Origin: Dipteris shenzhenensis
Lineage: Eukaryota; Polypodiophyta; Polypodiopsida; Gleicheniales
Length of the DNA stretch: 64,000 nucleotides
Reading direction: 5' to 3' (one strand)
Assembly (NCBI GenBank): GCA_047967505.1
Contig: CM106539.1
The notes under the pieces are model-generated. The model ran no database searches. It saw nothing but the letters and a program-made list of their open reading frames with translations, and was not told the DNA's origin. The position numbers were made by a program, and so were the translations under genes. This document shows, piece after piece, positions 22,275-33,522 of this stretch (position 1 is the first letter of the stretch; every line of letters begins with the position of its first letter).

Positions 22275-22535
22275 TTATCGGAACTTCCAAAAAATCGATG
22301 AGATGCCAGAAATATGCAGAACAAAATAATATATATTGGGCGTGCTCCGAGCAGCTTCGTCTTCGTTGAAAATGAAATTACAGTCTCTACAGTGACACAG
22401 CCTTATCCAAGCACCCATGCATTGATCCCGCCTATGGGCCATCGTATTGGCCTGCCGTCGCGAAATCGTAGCCGGAGCAGCAAAAAATGATCCCCGGGTG
22501 CAACTAGCTATCGAGCCTGCCATGTGAGGTCAAAC
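22275..22535 (-). other. possible downstream exon or 3' UTR of AP2/ERF copy 1
   Basis: Just after the AP2/ERF stop the sequence reads CACCG then GTAAGT, a strong donor, and an acceptor-like CACATGGCAG lies about 90 bases further on (minus strand). The exon that would follow contains an 82-residue open frame not in the AP2 frame. It is conserved in the other arm, but that is expected from recent duplication. Most simply a 3' UTR intron. Confidence 0.35.
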
Positions 22536-22613
22536 CAGTAGTTAGAAGTGACGATGCTGTTTCATTGCAGCTCGAGAAGTTCTAACCAGTAAAGGAAGGC
22601 TTACTTACCGGTG

Positions 22614-22988
22614 CTATTCCGCCCATCTTCGGGCAGCTGCTACCGCCAGCTCAATAACACGCTCGTAAGACCTCACCTCCTTCGTGAAGTTGTTCTCGTG
22701 TGGAAAGTCGGGAAAGTTTAGGACGTCTTTCAGAGGGGGGGTGTGGAAACACACGTAAGCTGCATCCCGCGCTACGGCAGCTTCTTCCGGAGTTTGAAAA
22801 GTACCTAACCAAAGGACTTTTTTGATGGATGGGCGCAGTTTAGAGGGGATTCGTATTTCTGCGATCCATTTCCAGGATCGAGTGGGCTTTCTTCGGACGC
22901 CCACGAAGTTATGAGTTCGGACTCTAGATGGTGCAGCTTGCGCGGGACACATTGTAGCGATGGAGAAGCCGTGAGGTGCTCGTGCCAT
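22614..22988 (-). CDS. AP2/ERF-domain protein, copy 1
   Basis: An intact 124-codon ORF from ATG at 22988. Residues 28-93 form one AP2/ERF domain: FVGVRRKP at the start, then WIAEIRIP, VLWLGTFQTPEEAA, ARDAAYVC and a closing NFP. The WLGTF and EEAAxARDAA words match the second beta strand to helix region that contacts DNA. Such proteins are nuclear transcription factors binding GCC-box or DRE-type sites. Odd points: about six extra residues between strands two and three (SKLRPSIKK), no GxxAxxNFP ending, and a very short flank with no obvious activation or EAR motif. It differs from the copy at 60847-61221 at three residues. Expression is unknown; it could also be a recently captured, silent gene. 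Confidence 0.7.
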   Translation of the reverse strand: MARAPHGFSIATMCPAQAAPSRVRTHNFVGVRRKPTRSWKWIAEIRIPSKLRPSIKKVLWLGTFQTPEEAAVARDAAYVCFHTPPLKDVLNFPDFPHENNFTKEVRSYERVIELAVAAARRWAE

Positions 22989-23139
22989 AATATCATGATG
23001 GTAGTCGGCCTCAGTGCTCAAAACGAGGAGTCCACGCCTAGCTTGCCCTAAAATTGTCCTCCCATTCCGTCTTTCAATTTGAATTCACTAACTTCGGCAT
23101 TAAGTATGTCCTTTGTTGTAAAAGATGGGTGCATCTGTG

Positions 23140-23352
23140 ATAAATGTGGAGCCTGTGTGCACTTGTCAAAAATGGCTGCATGTGTGACTTCGACCCTAAG
23201 TGTGGAGCTTGAGTCCTCTAGTCGAGAGGAGTTTGCCTCTCTCTGATAAATATGGAGCCTGTGTGCACTTGTCAAAAATGGCTACATGTGTGACTTCGAC
23301 CCTAAATGTGGAGCTTGAGTCCTCTACTCGAGAGGAGTTTTCCTCTCGCAAC
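23140..23352. repeat. 106-bp tandem repeat upstream of AP2/ERF
   Basis: GTGTGCACTTGTCAAAAATGG begins at 23155 and again at 23261, followed both times by CTTCGACCCTAA and GGAGCTTGAGTCCTCTA. The array lies about 150-360 bp upstream of the AP2/ERF start, where a promoter would be, and is repeated in the other arm at about 60485-60700. Confidence 0.8.
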
Positions 23353-24241
23353 AGGACCAGGAAACAAAAGAGGTATTTTTCTGATTAAGAAGAAAATCGT
23401 TCCTTTGTAGGTGTTCGCTTGACCAGCTAGGATTATCCCCTCCAAAAAAGGGGGGGGAAAGGTTAGTTTTTTCTCAAATGTTCATAGCATCTCCTCGAGC
23501 ATGAAAAAATGAGAACTCTTTCTAATTAGTTGGGATGGAAGGAAGCACCCTCCCTAATATTAGCACAAGGGATAGGTCAATCCTCCACATCCTTTCGAGC
23601 TACAGCCCCTAGGTACTACTTTGTTTTCCCAAATCAAATTGTAGATGGACTCACAAGGCTCCCATGCCCAATTTGTTCCATGATCGTTTGAAGCTACTTA
23701 CAAGCAAAGGGATCGGCTCCCTGGCCACACCTTTAGGTTAACTAGGTTTTCAAGGCAACATAATTTATAATTTATCTTAAATGGGAAAAGGAGAACTTAA
23801 ACACTCTATCAAAGTCATTGCTTGGATGAAGCACCGGTTCAATTGGTTCCATCACCAACGGCAGGGGATGGTTCCTCTTGCTCACTAGTCACCATCACAC
23901 CTGATGGCTAAGCTCTATGATCAAGAAAGGACCTAAGTCAATGTGATAGGCTCTCGACTACCACCAATCACCTGCACACCTCCACCCCCTTCACTCCAAC
24001 CTTCAGAAGGCTATGACTTGAACTTTTTTGCATTATTATATGGGGAGACACCTGTTCCCCCCTCCCCGTCTCGAATAGTATGTTGTCATCCAGGTCACTC
24101 CTAAACTGGGTTAATACATGACTTAATGGTTGTACTCAATATTGAATGGAACTCTGATCCTAAGCCAAATGTGCCCATCCTATTATTCAACTTTAGACTC
24201 ATGGCTAACTATGAAGGCTGAGAAAGGCCCTTGGTTTACAT

Positions 24242-25344
24242 GATAGGCTCTCAACTATGATCAACTGCTTGCATGTCTCCCTCATCCCCTTCATTGTATT
24301 ATACCCTGACATCCTTCTAGAGGGACAATTGTAGAAAATAGGTCTCTTCTTGTACATATTAAGTCTTTCTTCATTCGATTCCATAGAACTCAGGGGATGT
24401 TACACACTTTAACCATGTTCAAAACTTGAGCAATTAATTATTCATTGTCCTTTCTTATATACTAGTGGGAATCCCGTGGCAAGACACAAACATGAGGATG
24501 ATGAGATCAACATTTGTTCATGAAAGATGGATGATTCAATTTAATGTTTGTGAAAGATGGATGATTCAATTGGATGATTTAAAATGGCTTTCAGAAACTT
24601 GTTCAAAAACAATCCACCACAACTACTCCCCTTCAAACATCGTAATTACACAAAATTTGAGAAGCACAATGCAAAATTAGTGGCACAGTGTACTTTTTCT
24701 CTTTTAAAATGACGATAAACACCACATGCTAAGAATAATAAATGCAGGATGTACCACATTGGGAAGACAGCCAAATGAATCTTGATATGCACAATCATGG
24801 TCGAACAATGTTCAACCCTACTGGGAAGATCAGAGTAGCAAATAGTTTTATTTTAAAGTAACCAGTGGCAACGCTTCAATTAAATGACTCAAACATAGCT
24901 TCAATCTAATAGATTTATCCAATGGTGGATATTTAGCAAATCGAATCTAATTGTGGATATTTTCCCATTAGTCCTCCCCCAAAGCTCTCCTTAAGAGAGA
25001 AAAAGATATATATCTATATCATTTTGACTTTGCCCTTACCATGAAAGGGATCTCGCCTTATATCTTACCTTAGGAGGGAAACTTTATGCATAATTCCATA
25101 TTAATTGATGTTCCTAATTATCATGCAATCATTGTACTATCCTATATACTCAAATATAGCTCTCCCTTGAAAATTTCCTGTTAATTATCAAAGGTCCTAA
25201 TGTAGTATAGGATAACTTATAAGGTTAAGACCCCAACTAAATATAACTCATGAAAACATATTATTAGAGGAACGATCCAATGCATATCACCATCTCTTTT
25301 AGATATATAGATATAGAATGGTAATCAAGTGGTAGGCCAAATGA
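24242..25344. other. unclassified AT-rich interval
   Basis: No gene recognised. Around 24966 it contains GTCCTCCCCCAAAGCTCTCC followed by TTAAGAGAGAAA, a motif also found near 10984, 13422, 20107 and, reversed, 29685. This hints at a shared but unidentified repeat. Confidence 0.4.
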
Positions 25345-27242
25345 TTAATGATGAAAAAGGATGCATACAAACCTTTTACATGAAATCTTTGAGGTGATTC
25401 ATGGGGGTAATAAAATCCCATCTAAAACTTGGTTTTAGCTGCATTATACATTGTACAATAGTAGACAGACTTAAGCAAAACATAGTTGGGAATTAGTGAC
25501 TGAGAATTCATATCTTACCACAACAAGACAAAGCACCTACAGACGCACACACAGACGCGTTTGCTAAACTTAAAAAAAACTTACGGGTGCGTCTATTTGC
25601 ACGTCTATTTGCACATCTAGAGACCCGCATCTAACGGCACGTCTATATAGCAGAGAGACACGCAAATAAACGCTTATCGAATAGACAGACGCATATATAG
25701 ATGCATTTATAGATGCTCTGATAGATGCACTACATAATATTTTTTAAATTTATAGAATGCTGTGTATGTTGTGTATCCTATGTAGTTACAGGAATCCCAT
25801 TTCTACATTGTGTAATTTAATTCTTACAGCCAACCGCATTTTAATTAGCACTCTTGCAAGCACGTCTATAGCCGACAATTACAATTTCAAATAAAACATT
25901 ACAACTCTCAAAACGTTTAGTTCACAAGGCATTAATTGATAGAACGTTGCACAAGAAAATTGAAAGCTCAAAAAGTGTTTGTATGTACATATAGCACGAA
26001 GCCAAGCCACGTCCTATGGCTTCAAGTACCAAAAATAAGAGGAGTGTATAAACAAGAGACACAAGCCAAGACAGTGGCTTTAACTTATGGGTGCGTCTAT
26101 TTGCACGTCTATTTGCGCATCTAGAGACCCGCATCTAACGGCACGTCTATATAGCAGAGAGACGCGCAAATAAACGCTTCTCGAATAGACAGACGCATAT
26201 ATAGATGCATTTATAGATGCTCTGATAGATGCACTACATAATATTTTTTAAATTTATAGAATGTTGTGTATGTTGTGTATGCTATGTAGTTATAGGAATC
26301 CCATTTCTACATTGTGTAATTCAATTCTTACAGCCAACCGCATTTTAATTAGCACTCTTGCAAGCACGTCTATAGCCGACAATTACAATTTCAAATAAAA
26401 CATTACAACTCTCAAAACTTTTATAGTTCACAAGGCATTAATTGATAGAACATTGCACAAGAAAATTGAAAGCTCAAAAAGTGCTTGTATGTACATATAG
26501 CACGAAGCCAAGCCACGTCCTATGGCTTTAAGTACCAAAAATAAGAGGAGTGTATAAACAAGAGACACAAGCCAAGACAGTGGCTTTAAGTACAAAAAAG
26601 AGTAGCTAGCACTACTTCTACAACTAATCTAATTTCTCCACGTCCTCGCTCCCTTCTACGCTCCCTTCTGCGCTCCCATCTCTGCCTCCTTCCTCGTCTT
26701 CTTGTGCAGGGGCCTGTAAACAAGGGACAACACATATCAATGTATGAAAAATCAAATCTTTACTTATAATATTGACATTATTTAATTACTTTTAAATACC
26801 TCGGGGGACGCTCCAGTAGCCTATAGTTCTACTATAAATTTCAGGTGAAACTAATTTGTCCCATATTCAATAGCAGCTATAGATTGCATGTATAACAAGG
26901 ACGAAGTTCACGTTCTCTCCAAGTGTCCTTGCTAGGTTTTTTGGAGTGCCACATGAAATACGTTAAATGCAAGACACGAAAACCTATCTATTTGTCATTC
27001 CTCGACTATTTTTTCATGAAATTACAATTGCTCAAAGGCAATATGCAGGCATGACAGGTCCCTTTGATGCCTTCAACTTGTGGTATCTGCTTTTCTCATT
27101 TCGTAATGTGGTTGTGGATGCCTATTTTTTCACCTAAACCATCACTAACATCGAGAAGCTTACGTGATTATATATTCAAAAAATTTCAAAGACGTTACAA
27201 ACAACCATGCATTACACGATGCAAGAGACAAAACAGAGCTCT
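25345..27242 (+). repeat. direct repeat with 16666-18305, copy 2
   Basis: Same order as copy 1, but without the MITE and with an internal tandem duplication of about 505 bp (25578-26082 repeated at 26083-26590). The duplication covers subterminal repeats and the AT-rich block of the CACTA end, consistent with unequal exchange between repeats. Confidence 0.85.
25519..26814 (-). mobile_element. CACTA family-2 left end, second fragment
   Basis: The terminal repeat CACAACAAGACAAAGCACC starts at 25519. Subterminal GACGCG/GCGTCTA repeats occur twice because of the 505-bp duplication. The last TNPA exon (acidic tail ending DVEKLD) is encoded on the minus strand at about 26625-26715. It breaks off at the same point as the fragment at 16850, showing both descend from one truncated copy. 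Confidence 0.75.
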
Positions 27243-27599
27243 CACAAAACTGTGCAATGAACATTCACAATAGTATCAAGTAAGGGTTTCATGAGAGTTT
27301 TCAATCGTTCAAGACAATGAATCCTTTCCCCGAGATCACCCAACCATCTCAATCCCACAAAGCTTCACTCCATGATGGAGAACCAAGGACACCTGTTATT
27401 GCAAGTTTGTTTGTTGATGATAGATGATAGTTGGAAAGGTGTAGATTCAAGGGTTCCGAGTGCAGATTTCAATGCTCACATAAAATCCAAACCAAATTTG
27501 AATTCTTTGAATGTGTGTGAGGGGAAGAGTCTGTGGCTCTTGAATGCTGCCAATGAGAGCATCCATCCATAGGGGGCATTATTGTTGAATTAATGCAAA

Positions 27600-27925
27600 A
27601 TGAAGCTCTGCAAGCAAATCTAGGTGAAGGTATTCAAGAAAGCAGTTTATGATTTTGGTTGTCTTTCTGAGAGGATTCCAAAGACGGATGTGAAGAAGTT
27701 GAAATCCTCACACACGATGCTAGGAAAGGAGATCAATCATGATTGTATCATGTGGCTTGATACCCGTTGCACTCTACTATCTATGAAGCAACGGTCACAA
27801 ACTAGAAATCCTCACACACGATGCTAGGAAAGGAGATCGATCATGATTGTATCATGTGGCTTGATACCCGTTGCACTCTACTATCTATGAAGCAACGGTC
27901 ACAAACTAGCCACAAATCTAGTTTG
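27600..27925 (+). repeat. 105-bp tandem duplication in a degraded coding-like stretch
   Basis: The block ATCCTCACACACGATGCTAGG...CGGTCACAAACTAG occurs at about 27705-27809 and again at 27810-27914. The frame through the first copy (27624-27827) reads LGKEINHDCIMWLDTRCTLL. The D-x-R-W/C-x-x-x-x spacing faintly recalls hAT transposases (D-V-x-T-R-W-N-S-T), but I would not assign it. Confidence 0.5.
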
Positions 27926-28146
27926 TGACTCTAGTAGCCGACCAAGCCACAGCTGCAACGATGTTTATTAGTTCTGGGGATCGACAATTAGCTACACAAG
28001 TGTCTAAGTATGCCAACTTCCTTAAAGTAGTAGGAAGATATGTATTTATATATTTGTTCATTTTTTTATATATTGTATATTTATTGAATTTTATTTATTA
28101 TTTGAGAAATTATTTATGAATTACTTATATATATATATATACAGTC

Positions 28147-28148
<2 letters not shown>

Positions 28149-28187
<39 letters not shown>

Positions 28188-28278
28188 GTGTGATCATTAT
28201 ATATGTATATATATTCTCTCTCTCTCTGTCTCTCTCTCTTCTCTCTCTCTCTCTCCCTCTCTTCCCCACTCTATCCCT

Positions 28279-28360
<82 letters not shown>

Positions 28361-28620
28361 CTCCCTACCTCCCTTCCTCCCTCACTCTCTCTCCCTCTCT
28401 CGCTCTCTCTCTCTCTCTCTCCATTTTTGGAAACCATTCTTGACTCTTTGTTGCCTGCGGACTGCTTATTAGTTTTGCAATCATCAATTCATATTGCCAC
28501 GTGGCAGCCTTTCGTGCCTCTCCCCCCCCCTCTCGTTGTCTCTCTCCCTCTTGCTCCATCTCCCCCCTCGCCCCCTCTCTCTCTCTTTCTCTCTCTCTCT
28601 CTCTAAGTGCTTGAAAATGA
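28149..28620. repeat. CT-rich microsatellite
   Basis: Long (CT)n and (TCTC)n runs with CCCT interruptions. All six-frame open frames here (S/L or R/E repeats) are artefacts. Confidence 0.9.
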
Positions 28621-29244
28621 CAAGAATCTAATGGATGAGATCAAAAGAGAAGGGGGCTCACTTTAAGCCATCCATCTACAAAATAGATCCAAGGGTGGAG
28701 ATGTAGAGAAAAGCTGTTGGAATCTAGGGCATTGATCTCAAGGAGATTCAAGGGCAAAAATGCAAGCAAAAGGCACTCAAATCCACACCTTCCATTATGC
28801 AACTAAATCTCAGTCGTTGATCTCAAGTGCCTCCATCTCCACACTCTAGAATCTGCCAAAATCTAGCCCCTTCATTTGATCTTTTGATATCCACCATTAG
28901 ATCTATCTAAGATCTAATGGTCCACAATAAATGGCGACCTCTACACTTTTGTTTTAACAACCTTTGCCAATTTGGAGCCCACTAAGGTGCCTCCCACCAA
29001 TTTAAGCATCCTAGGTCTCTGATCGGTCTCTGATCCATCCACCATCCACCTCCATCTAAAGGTCAAGGTTGATCAATTTTAAAATAAAGGTACCCATGTC
29101 AATTGAATAAATGCTAGGGGACCCTTAGCCCATGGGTTACCATAGTGGGTTCACTTGGTCTTAGCTTAATCCATTCCTTATGAGGCCCTTTTGAGACCCC
29201 AATCATATAAATGGGCTTTTCACAGATTGAATAGAAAAAGGATA

Positions 29245-29345
29245 TATTTTATTCATGATAAATTTACAGATAAGGGGTTTTAAAAATCATCCTTGAATGC
29301 ATATGATATAGAGGATTAATACATAATGACCCCCCCTGAGTATAC
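29245..29345. mobile_element. MITE-like remnant, reverse orientation
   Basis: Ends in ATAATGACCCCCCCTGAG, the reverse complement of the CTCAGGGGGGTCAT end, with the expected TATAGAGGATTAATACA inside. It is the inverted-arm partner of 11355-11475. Confidence 0.55.
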
Positions 29346-29976
29346 TTCCATTTTAGCCACTAGAAGGTCTTCTTCTCAGGGAGTTCACCTTACAAAATTT
29401 TAGTGAACTACGTGCATTCAAAAGGAAGGGTAGTCTTTGTGGAGTCCTCTAGCTAAAGAAGTTTGCTTTATGTGATTGAGCATCTTATTTCTCCATGTGG
29501 GAACATAAAAGCATGATATGCTAGTGTGTTAAATCAAGGGAACACAAATACTAAGTGCAAGATGGTGTGATCAACTGGTGGAGACTGAAAGTGGGAGGAC
29601 GACACCGTATTAGGAAGCTTCTTATAATAAAGTATATTTTTTCATTGCTTTAAATTTTGCTTCAAATCTCTTTTCTCTCTTAAGGAGAGGTTTGGGGGAG
29701 GACCATTAGAGCATTTTCAATCGTTGGATTTGATTTACAAAGTCTGAACCGTTGGATGATTTTTATGCACGAATGGTTGGATCATGAATGATTTGTATGG
29801 ACACGTTCGAACTGTAAAGGTCTTTCTCATGCCTCTTGGCTTGCAAATGATCGGGTTTCCTCAGCCTTCCTCATGTCTCCTAACTAGCAATCAGGGCTCT
29901 CAATGGAGACATGTCTGCTAAAGATATGAGTAGTCATTATAGGTCAGTCTGATTGTCCTCCCTTTCAATCACCCTT

Positions 29977-31412
29977 TTGATCCATGCTCTGCGACAGCCA
30001 ATTCGCTGCTTTCTCGCCAGATGAGGTTAACGGGCCACCTCAAAGAAGGATTTTCCTCTCTCCATTTGACCCCAAGATAGGTGTCTCAGGAAACATGCAG
30101 CATTTACCTTGGAACTCCAATAGTGAATTCATAATCAACAAATGCGCATGTATAGTCGAACATTGATCTTAATTACCTTTAGAGAAAACTCATCCATTTT
30201 TGAAGCGTGGAAAAAACCGATTCAACGCATGCAAAACACACTCAACTAGGTCAATAGAAAGCTTTCATTTTGGCACACAACACGGGTGGCCTTTCAAGAT
30301 TTCTACATCCCTTTGTCAAGCATTGCTATAGATTGATGTAACGTAACCATGAAATGGGGACGAATGAAGAACAAAATTGCACTAAGAATTGAGCATGAAA
30401 GAGCTACGATCCAAACCCCGTGCACAACACGAACACGAAGATTCGATTCGCTGATTGCAGCTAGATTGCACTCTTCAAAATAGATAATAGTTATCTGATG
30501 ATGAAAATTCCAGTTGTGAGGCATTTCCATATTATAAGCCTTTTCCTCCCTTTTTTGAGCCATTTTTTTAATGTCCTTGCCACCATAAAGCCTACTTTGA
30601 GTGTACGATATTTCATTCTCACACTACACAAACTATCTAGCCTGACTTCTGGCAATGATTGCATGGTCGCTACCAGCTAGCTCGTGTTGCTTTCATCTTC
30701 ACTCTAGCTTGATTGAATTCATCAATACTCTACACAATAAGTAGCGAACTTTTGTTGCTGTTAAGAGTGCAAGTCAGATGGGAAGCTCAATGGCCACAAA
30801 CTTGATAGAATATTTTGTTGTCAAATTTATCTACTTTGTGGCTGTAAACATACTAATTGTTTATCTGGTTTGAGGATATCCTAGAAAATGAAATGGCTGA
30901 GAAGAATCGATGGGAAGCTTTACTTCGTGACTGCCACGAGCTTCCCACTAGTATTGTTGATTCTATGAAAGTATGAACCTTTTCCATCCTCATGTCCTAG
31001 ATCAAGTCCTTTTTGGTTATGGGTGTTCGAGTTCTTGTCCAAACACTCTTCTACCAGTTTATTGACAACAGACATCAAAACAAAATAACCATAAATTTCT
31101 TACCTAAAATTGGAATATAGTGATCCAACCAGTTAAAATAATTGGCACATATTATTCAAACAAGCCAATGCAGGCCGCTTTCATCAATCATGACCACAAT
31201 GCTGATTTGCGATGCATCTTTGCTAACTTTTGCATATCAACTTAAAACCTAGCGATCAAGTAGTCGAAACAATCTGAAAGAACGTTCTGTGAATGATCCT
31301 GTTGCCAAATTGATGAAAAACATGTCACTTTTTCCTCAAAGTCATGCTAGAGTGTAGCCAAGCTATGATAACAGGAAAATCCAGTGTATTTCTTTGAGGA
31401 AATGCAAGAGGC
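29977..31412 (+). other. 1.43-kb segment present only in right arm
   Basis: The left arm joins the flanks directly (CACCCTTTTG to GCATTAAAGG), so this is an insertion or a deletion difference. It contains only short open frames, for example one near 30890-30986 reading EMAEKNRWEALLRDCHELPT, which I do not recognise. No terminal repeats or target duplication are evident. Confidence 0.5.
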
Positions 31413-31414
31413 AT

Positions 31415-32000
31415 TAAAGGATTCATAGTCCTAGTAGGTTTCTATAGGAACTTTAAGGAGATTGTAAAAGTGCCAGACCGATGACACATCAATGAAGAAG
31501 GGATCCACTTTTCAATGGACCTTAAAGCGCCAAGAAATCTTTCAATCTTTTTTGTTCGTAAAATACTGAAATTTGACCAAGAATCTTTTGTAAGAACTAA
31601 TTCTAGTGGAGTAGCCATTGGTGGAATATTAGGAAATATCAAAGTCCTATAGCTTATGATACTAAATAAGGAGAAAGATATTATCCAATCCATGACTTGG
31701 AAGTGCAGCTAGCTCTGGTTCATGACTTGAAATTATGGAGGCATTATGTGTTGGGAAGAAATTTTGGTTTTTTCACTAATCATCAAAGCTTGAAGTGCAT
31801 CTTTACCCGACATGACTTAAATTCTAGTTAGGGTATATGGAATGCTACCATCTAGGAATTTAAATTTTCTTGTAAGTAAAAGGTTGATAAAGGCCCAACT
31901 CAATGCCATCTTATGATATAGTACCTTGGATCCAAGAGATAAAATAAAAGATAATGAAACATTCATATTTTTTACCTCTATTGAGTAACTAAGACCTCAA
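31415..32000 (+). pseudogene. Ty3/gypsy RT end and RNase H remnant, inverted copy
   Basis: Plus-strand words such as GFIVLVGFYRNFKEI and the degraded RNase H that follows match the gypsy RT-RNase H junction (G-F-L-x-L-x-G-F-Y-R-x-F). It is the inverted partner of 10180-10715 and is broken by many stops. Confidence 0.7.
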
Positions 32001-32059
32001 TGAACTTAATATTTAACACCATCAAGAAAAAAACAAAATGTTGTTTTACACATTAATTT

Positions 32060-32405
32060 CCTAGAGTCAATAATTGTTGAGAGAGAAGAAGAAGAGATGA
32101 TAAACACACCAAATAGACTCCCAAAGACTGATTCATATTGATCACTAGTTACACATATATAGGTGAGACCTAGTTCAAGTTAGGGCGAGCTATATATAGA
32201 TTTAACACCCCCACTCAAACAAAGGTCTCTAGCTATGGATGAAAAAACCCATGGGGAGCACAAGGGAAAAACTCGAGCTCCTATATTCAAGTATACAAGT
32301 TGATCATAGAGTTAAAGTGATGCATTTGTATAATTATTTACAAGTATGTAATATAGATGTGCATATATATACAAAGGTTTAAAGTCACCCATAGGTGTGT
32401 TAATC
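32060..32405 (-). mobile_element. 3' end of a TRIM-related element (LTR plus polypurine tract)
   Basis: The stretch 32060-32200 ends in TATAGATTTAACA and is followed by CCCCCACTCAAAC, the reverse of a GAGTGGGGG polypurine tract. The interior sequence to 32405 resembles 14452-14590 of the complete TRIM-like element (AAAACTCGAGCTCCTATAT against AAAACCCGAGCTACTATAT). Only the 3' end remains. Confidence 0.6.
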
Positions 32406-32429
32406 TTGGAAGAGAGAAGCTGCAAGAAC

Positions 32430-33445
32430 TCCAAGTTCTGATTGTAGCACTAGACTTATATGCAAACGTGATGGTGTTGTTTTAGTCATCCTTGCTCTTT
32501 ATGTGGATGACACCATACTTGTTTCCAACAATCTCGGTTTCCAAGAAAATCTTATCCTCAGCATTTGATATGGTTGATGTTGGTGACATTCATTCATGTC
32601 TTGGTATTCAAGTTCAGCAATTTTGTCACAAGGGAATTTTGCAACATCAACAAAAAAAAATCATTCAAGATGCAGTTCAAAAGTTTGGCTTGATGAGTGC
32701 TCACTTTGCAACAACTCCTTGTCTTGTGAGCTCTATCAAAAATACTCAATCGACTCATGATGTTGTGGTTTCACATCAACCCTATGCCAATATTGTTGGT
32801 TGCCTATAGTTTTTCAAGTTGAACACTCGATCAGATATTCTTTTTACTGCCAAATTTCTATGTCAATATTTGGCTGCTCCCTCAATGCAACATTGGTCTG
32901 CGGTAGCAAAACGTGTTCTAAAGTATTTTAAAGGCACTTTTGACATTGGATTAGTTTATCGACATCATACAAAATTATCTTCCGTGATGTCTCTTGATCT
33001 TTTGGGATATAGAGATGCAAACTGGGGAAACCCTCACTTCCCTATGTGGTCTCGAAGTGGTAATTGCTTCTTTATCAATGGTTGCTTTATCTCTTGGGCA
33101 AGTAAGAAGCAACATTGTGTTGCTGTTTCTACCATAGAATCTGAGTATGTAGCAGCCTCTCTAGCAACTCGAGAATTGGTTTGGTTGTGCCAATTGCTTA
33201 CAGATATTGGACATCCTCCCTCATCCAGTACTCCTCTCAGATGTGATAATCAAAGTGCCATTAGTCTGGGTAAAGACTATGTTCAGCATAACAAATCCAA
33301 ACATATTGCTGTTCATTATCATTCTGTCAGACATGAAGTGAAGAAAGGGATGATAATGATTGAACATTATCCCACTTCTGATATGCTTGCATATATTCTC
33401 ACTAAAGGACTTAGTGAGGCATGCCTCATAGGGTCAGAGAAATAA
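32430..33445 (+). pseudogene. Ty1/copia RT and RNase H remnant
   Basis: Starts inside the RT palm with DCSTRLICKRDG and the catalytic LYVDD at about 32496-32510, then FDMVDVGDIHSCLGIQV, a frame change and stop near 32807, and the connection/RNase H part LNTRSDILFTAKFLCQYLAA, VLKYFKGT, GYRDANWG, SWASKKQHCVAVSTIESEY, LRCDNQSAISLGKD, KSKHIAVHYH and ADILTK-like AYILTKGLSEA. This is the usual copia order. A 5' truncation and the internal break show it is dead. It abuts a minus-strand TRIM-like 3' end on its left and a palindromic LTR-like motif on its right. Confidence 0.85.
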
Positions 33446-33494
33446 GAGTTGAAACCTTGAGATGTGAGAAATTGATGTACCAAGAATGGGAAAC

Positions 33495-33522
33495 TTGTTA
33501 GAGCTATATATAGCTCTAACAA
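33495..33522. other. 28-bp perfect palindrome made of LTR termini
   Basis: Reads TTGTTAGAGCTATA and then its exact reverse complement. TGTTAGAGCTATATA is the start of the 136-bp LTR found in the TRIM-like element, so the palindrome looks like two LTR starts head to head with the rest of both LTRs lost. It directly follows the copia pol remnant. Confidence 0.75.

Larger units (their letters stand above)
21641..24241 (-). repeat. AP2/ERF inverted repeat, left arm
   Basis: The whole 2.6-kb block is the reverse complement of 59597-62200 with only scattered differences. Outer border: AAAATAAGAGCAAAAGCC (21643) against GCTCTTATTTTCTTAG (62200). Inner border: GGCCCTTGGTTTA (24241) against AAACCAAGGGCC (59597). 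Besides the AP2/ERF ORF it holds a 106-bp tandem repeat upstream and roughly 850 bp of non-coding sequence distal to that. Confidence 0.9.
26815..32052 (-). repeat. large inverted repeat, right arm
   Basis: Partner of 10048-13066 in reverse orientation. It holds the extra segments 26960-27190 and 29977-31412 that the left arm lacks, a 105-bp tandem repeat, a long CT microsatellite, a MITE-like block at 29245-29345 and a gypsy pol remnant at its right end. Confidence 0.8.

Noticed and set aside
23200-23388. 62-codon frame antisense to the AP2/ERF upstream region
   Set aside because: It is produced by the 106-bp tandem repeat and shows no domain.
27372-27827. hAT transposase-like gene
   Set aside because: Only a faint D-x-R-x motif; no zinc finger, no dimerisation domain, and the tandem duplication breaks the frame. 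Kept as an unassigned stretch.
28114-28606. Open frames of R/E or S/L repeats up to 138 codons
   Set aside because: They are encoded by the (CT)n/(GA)n microsatellite and have no protein-like composition.
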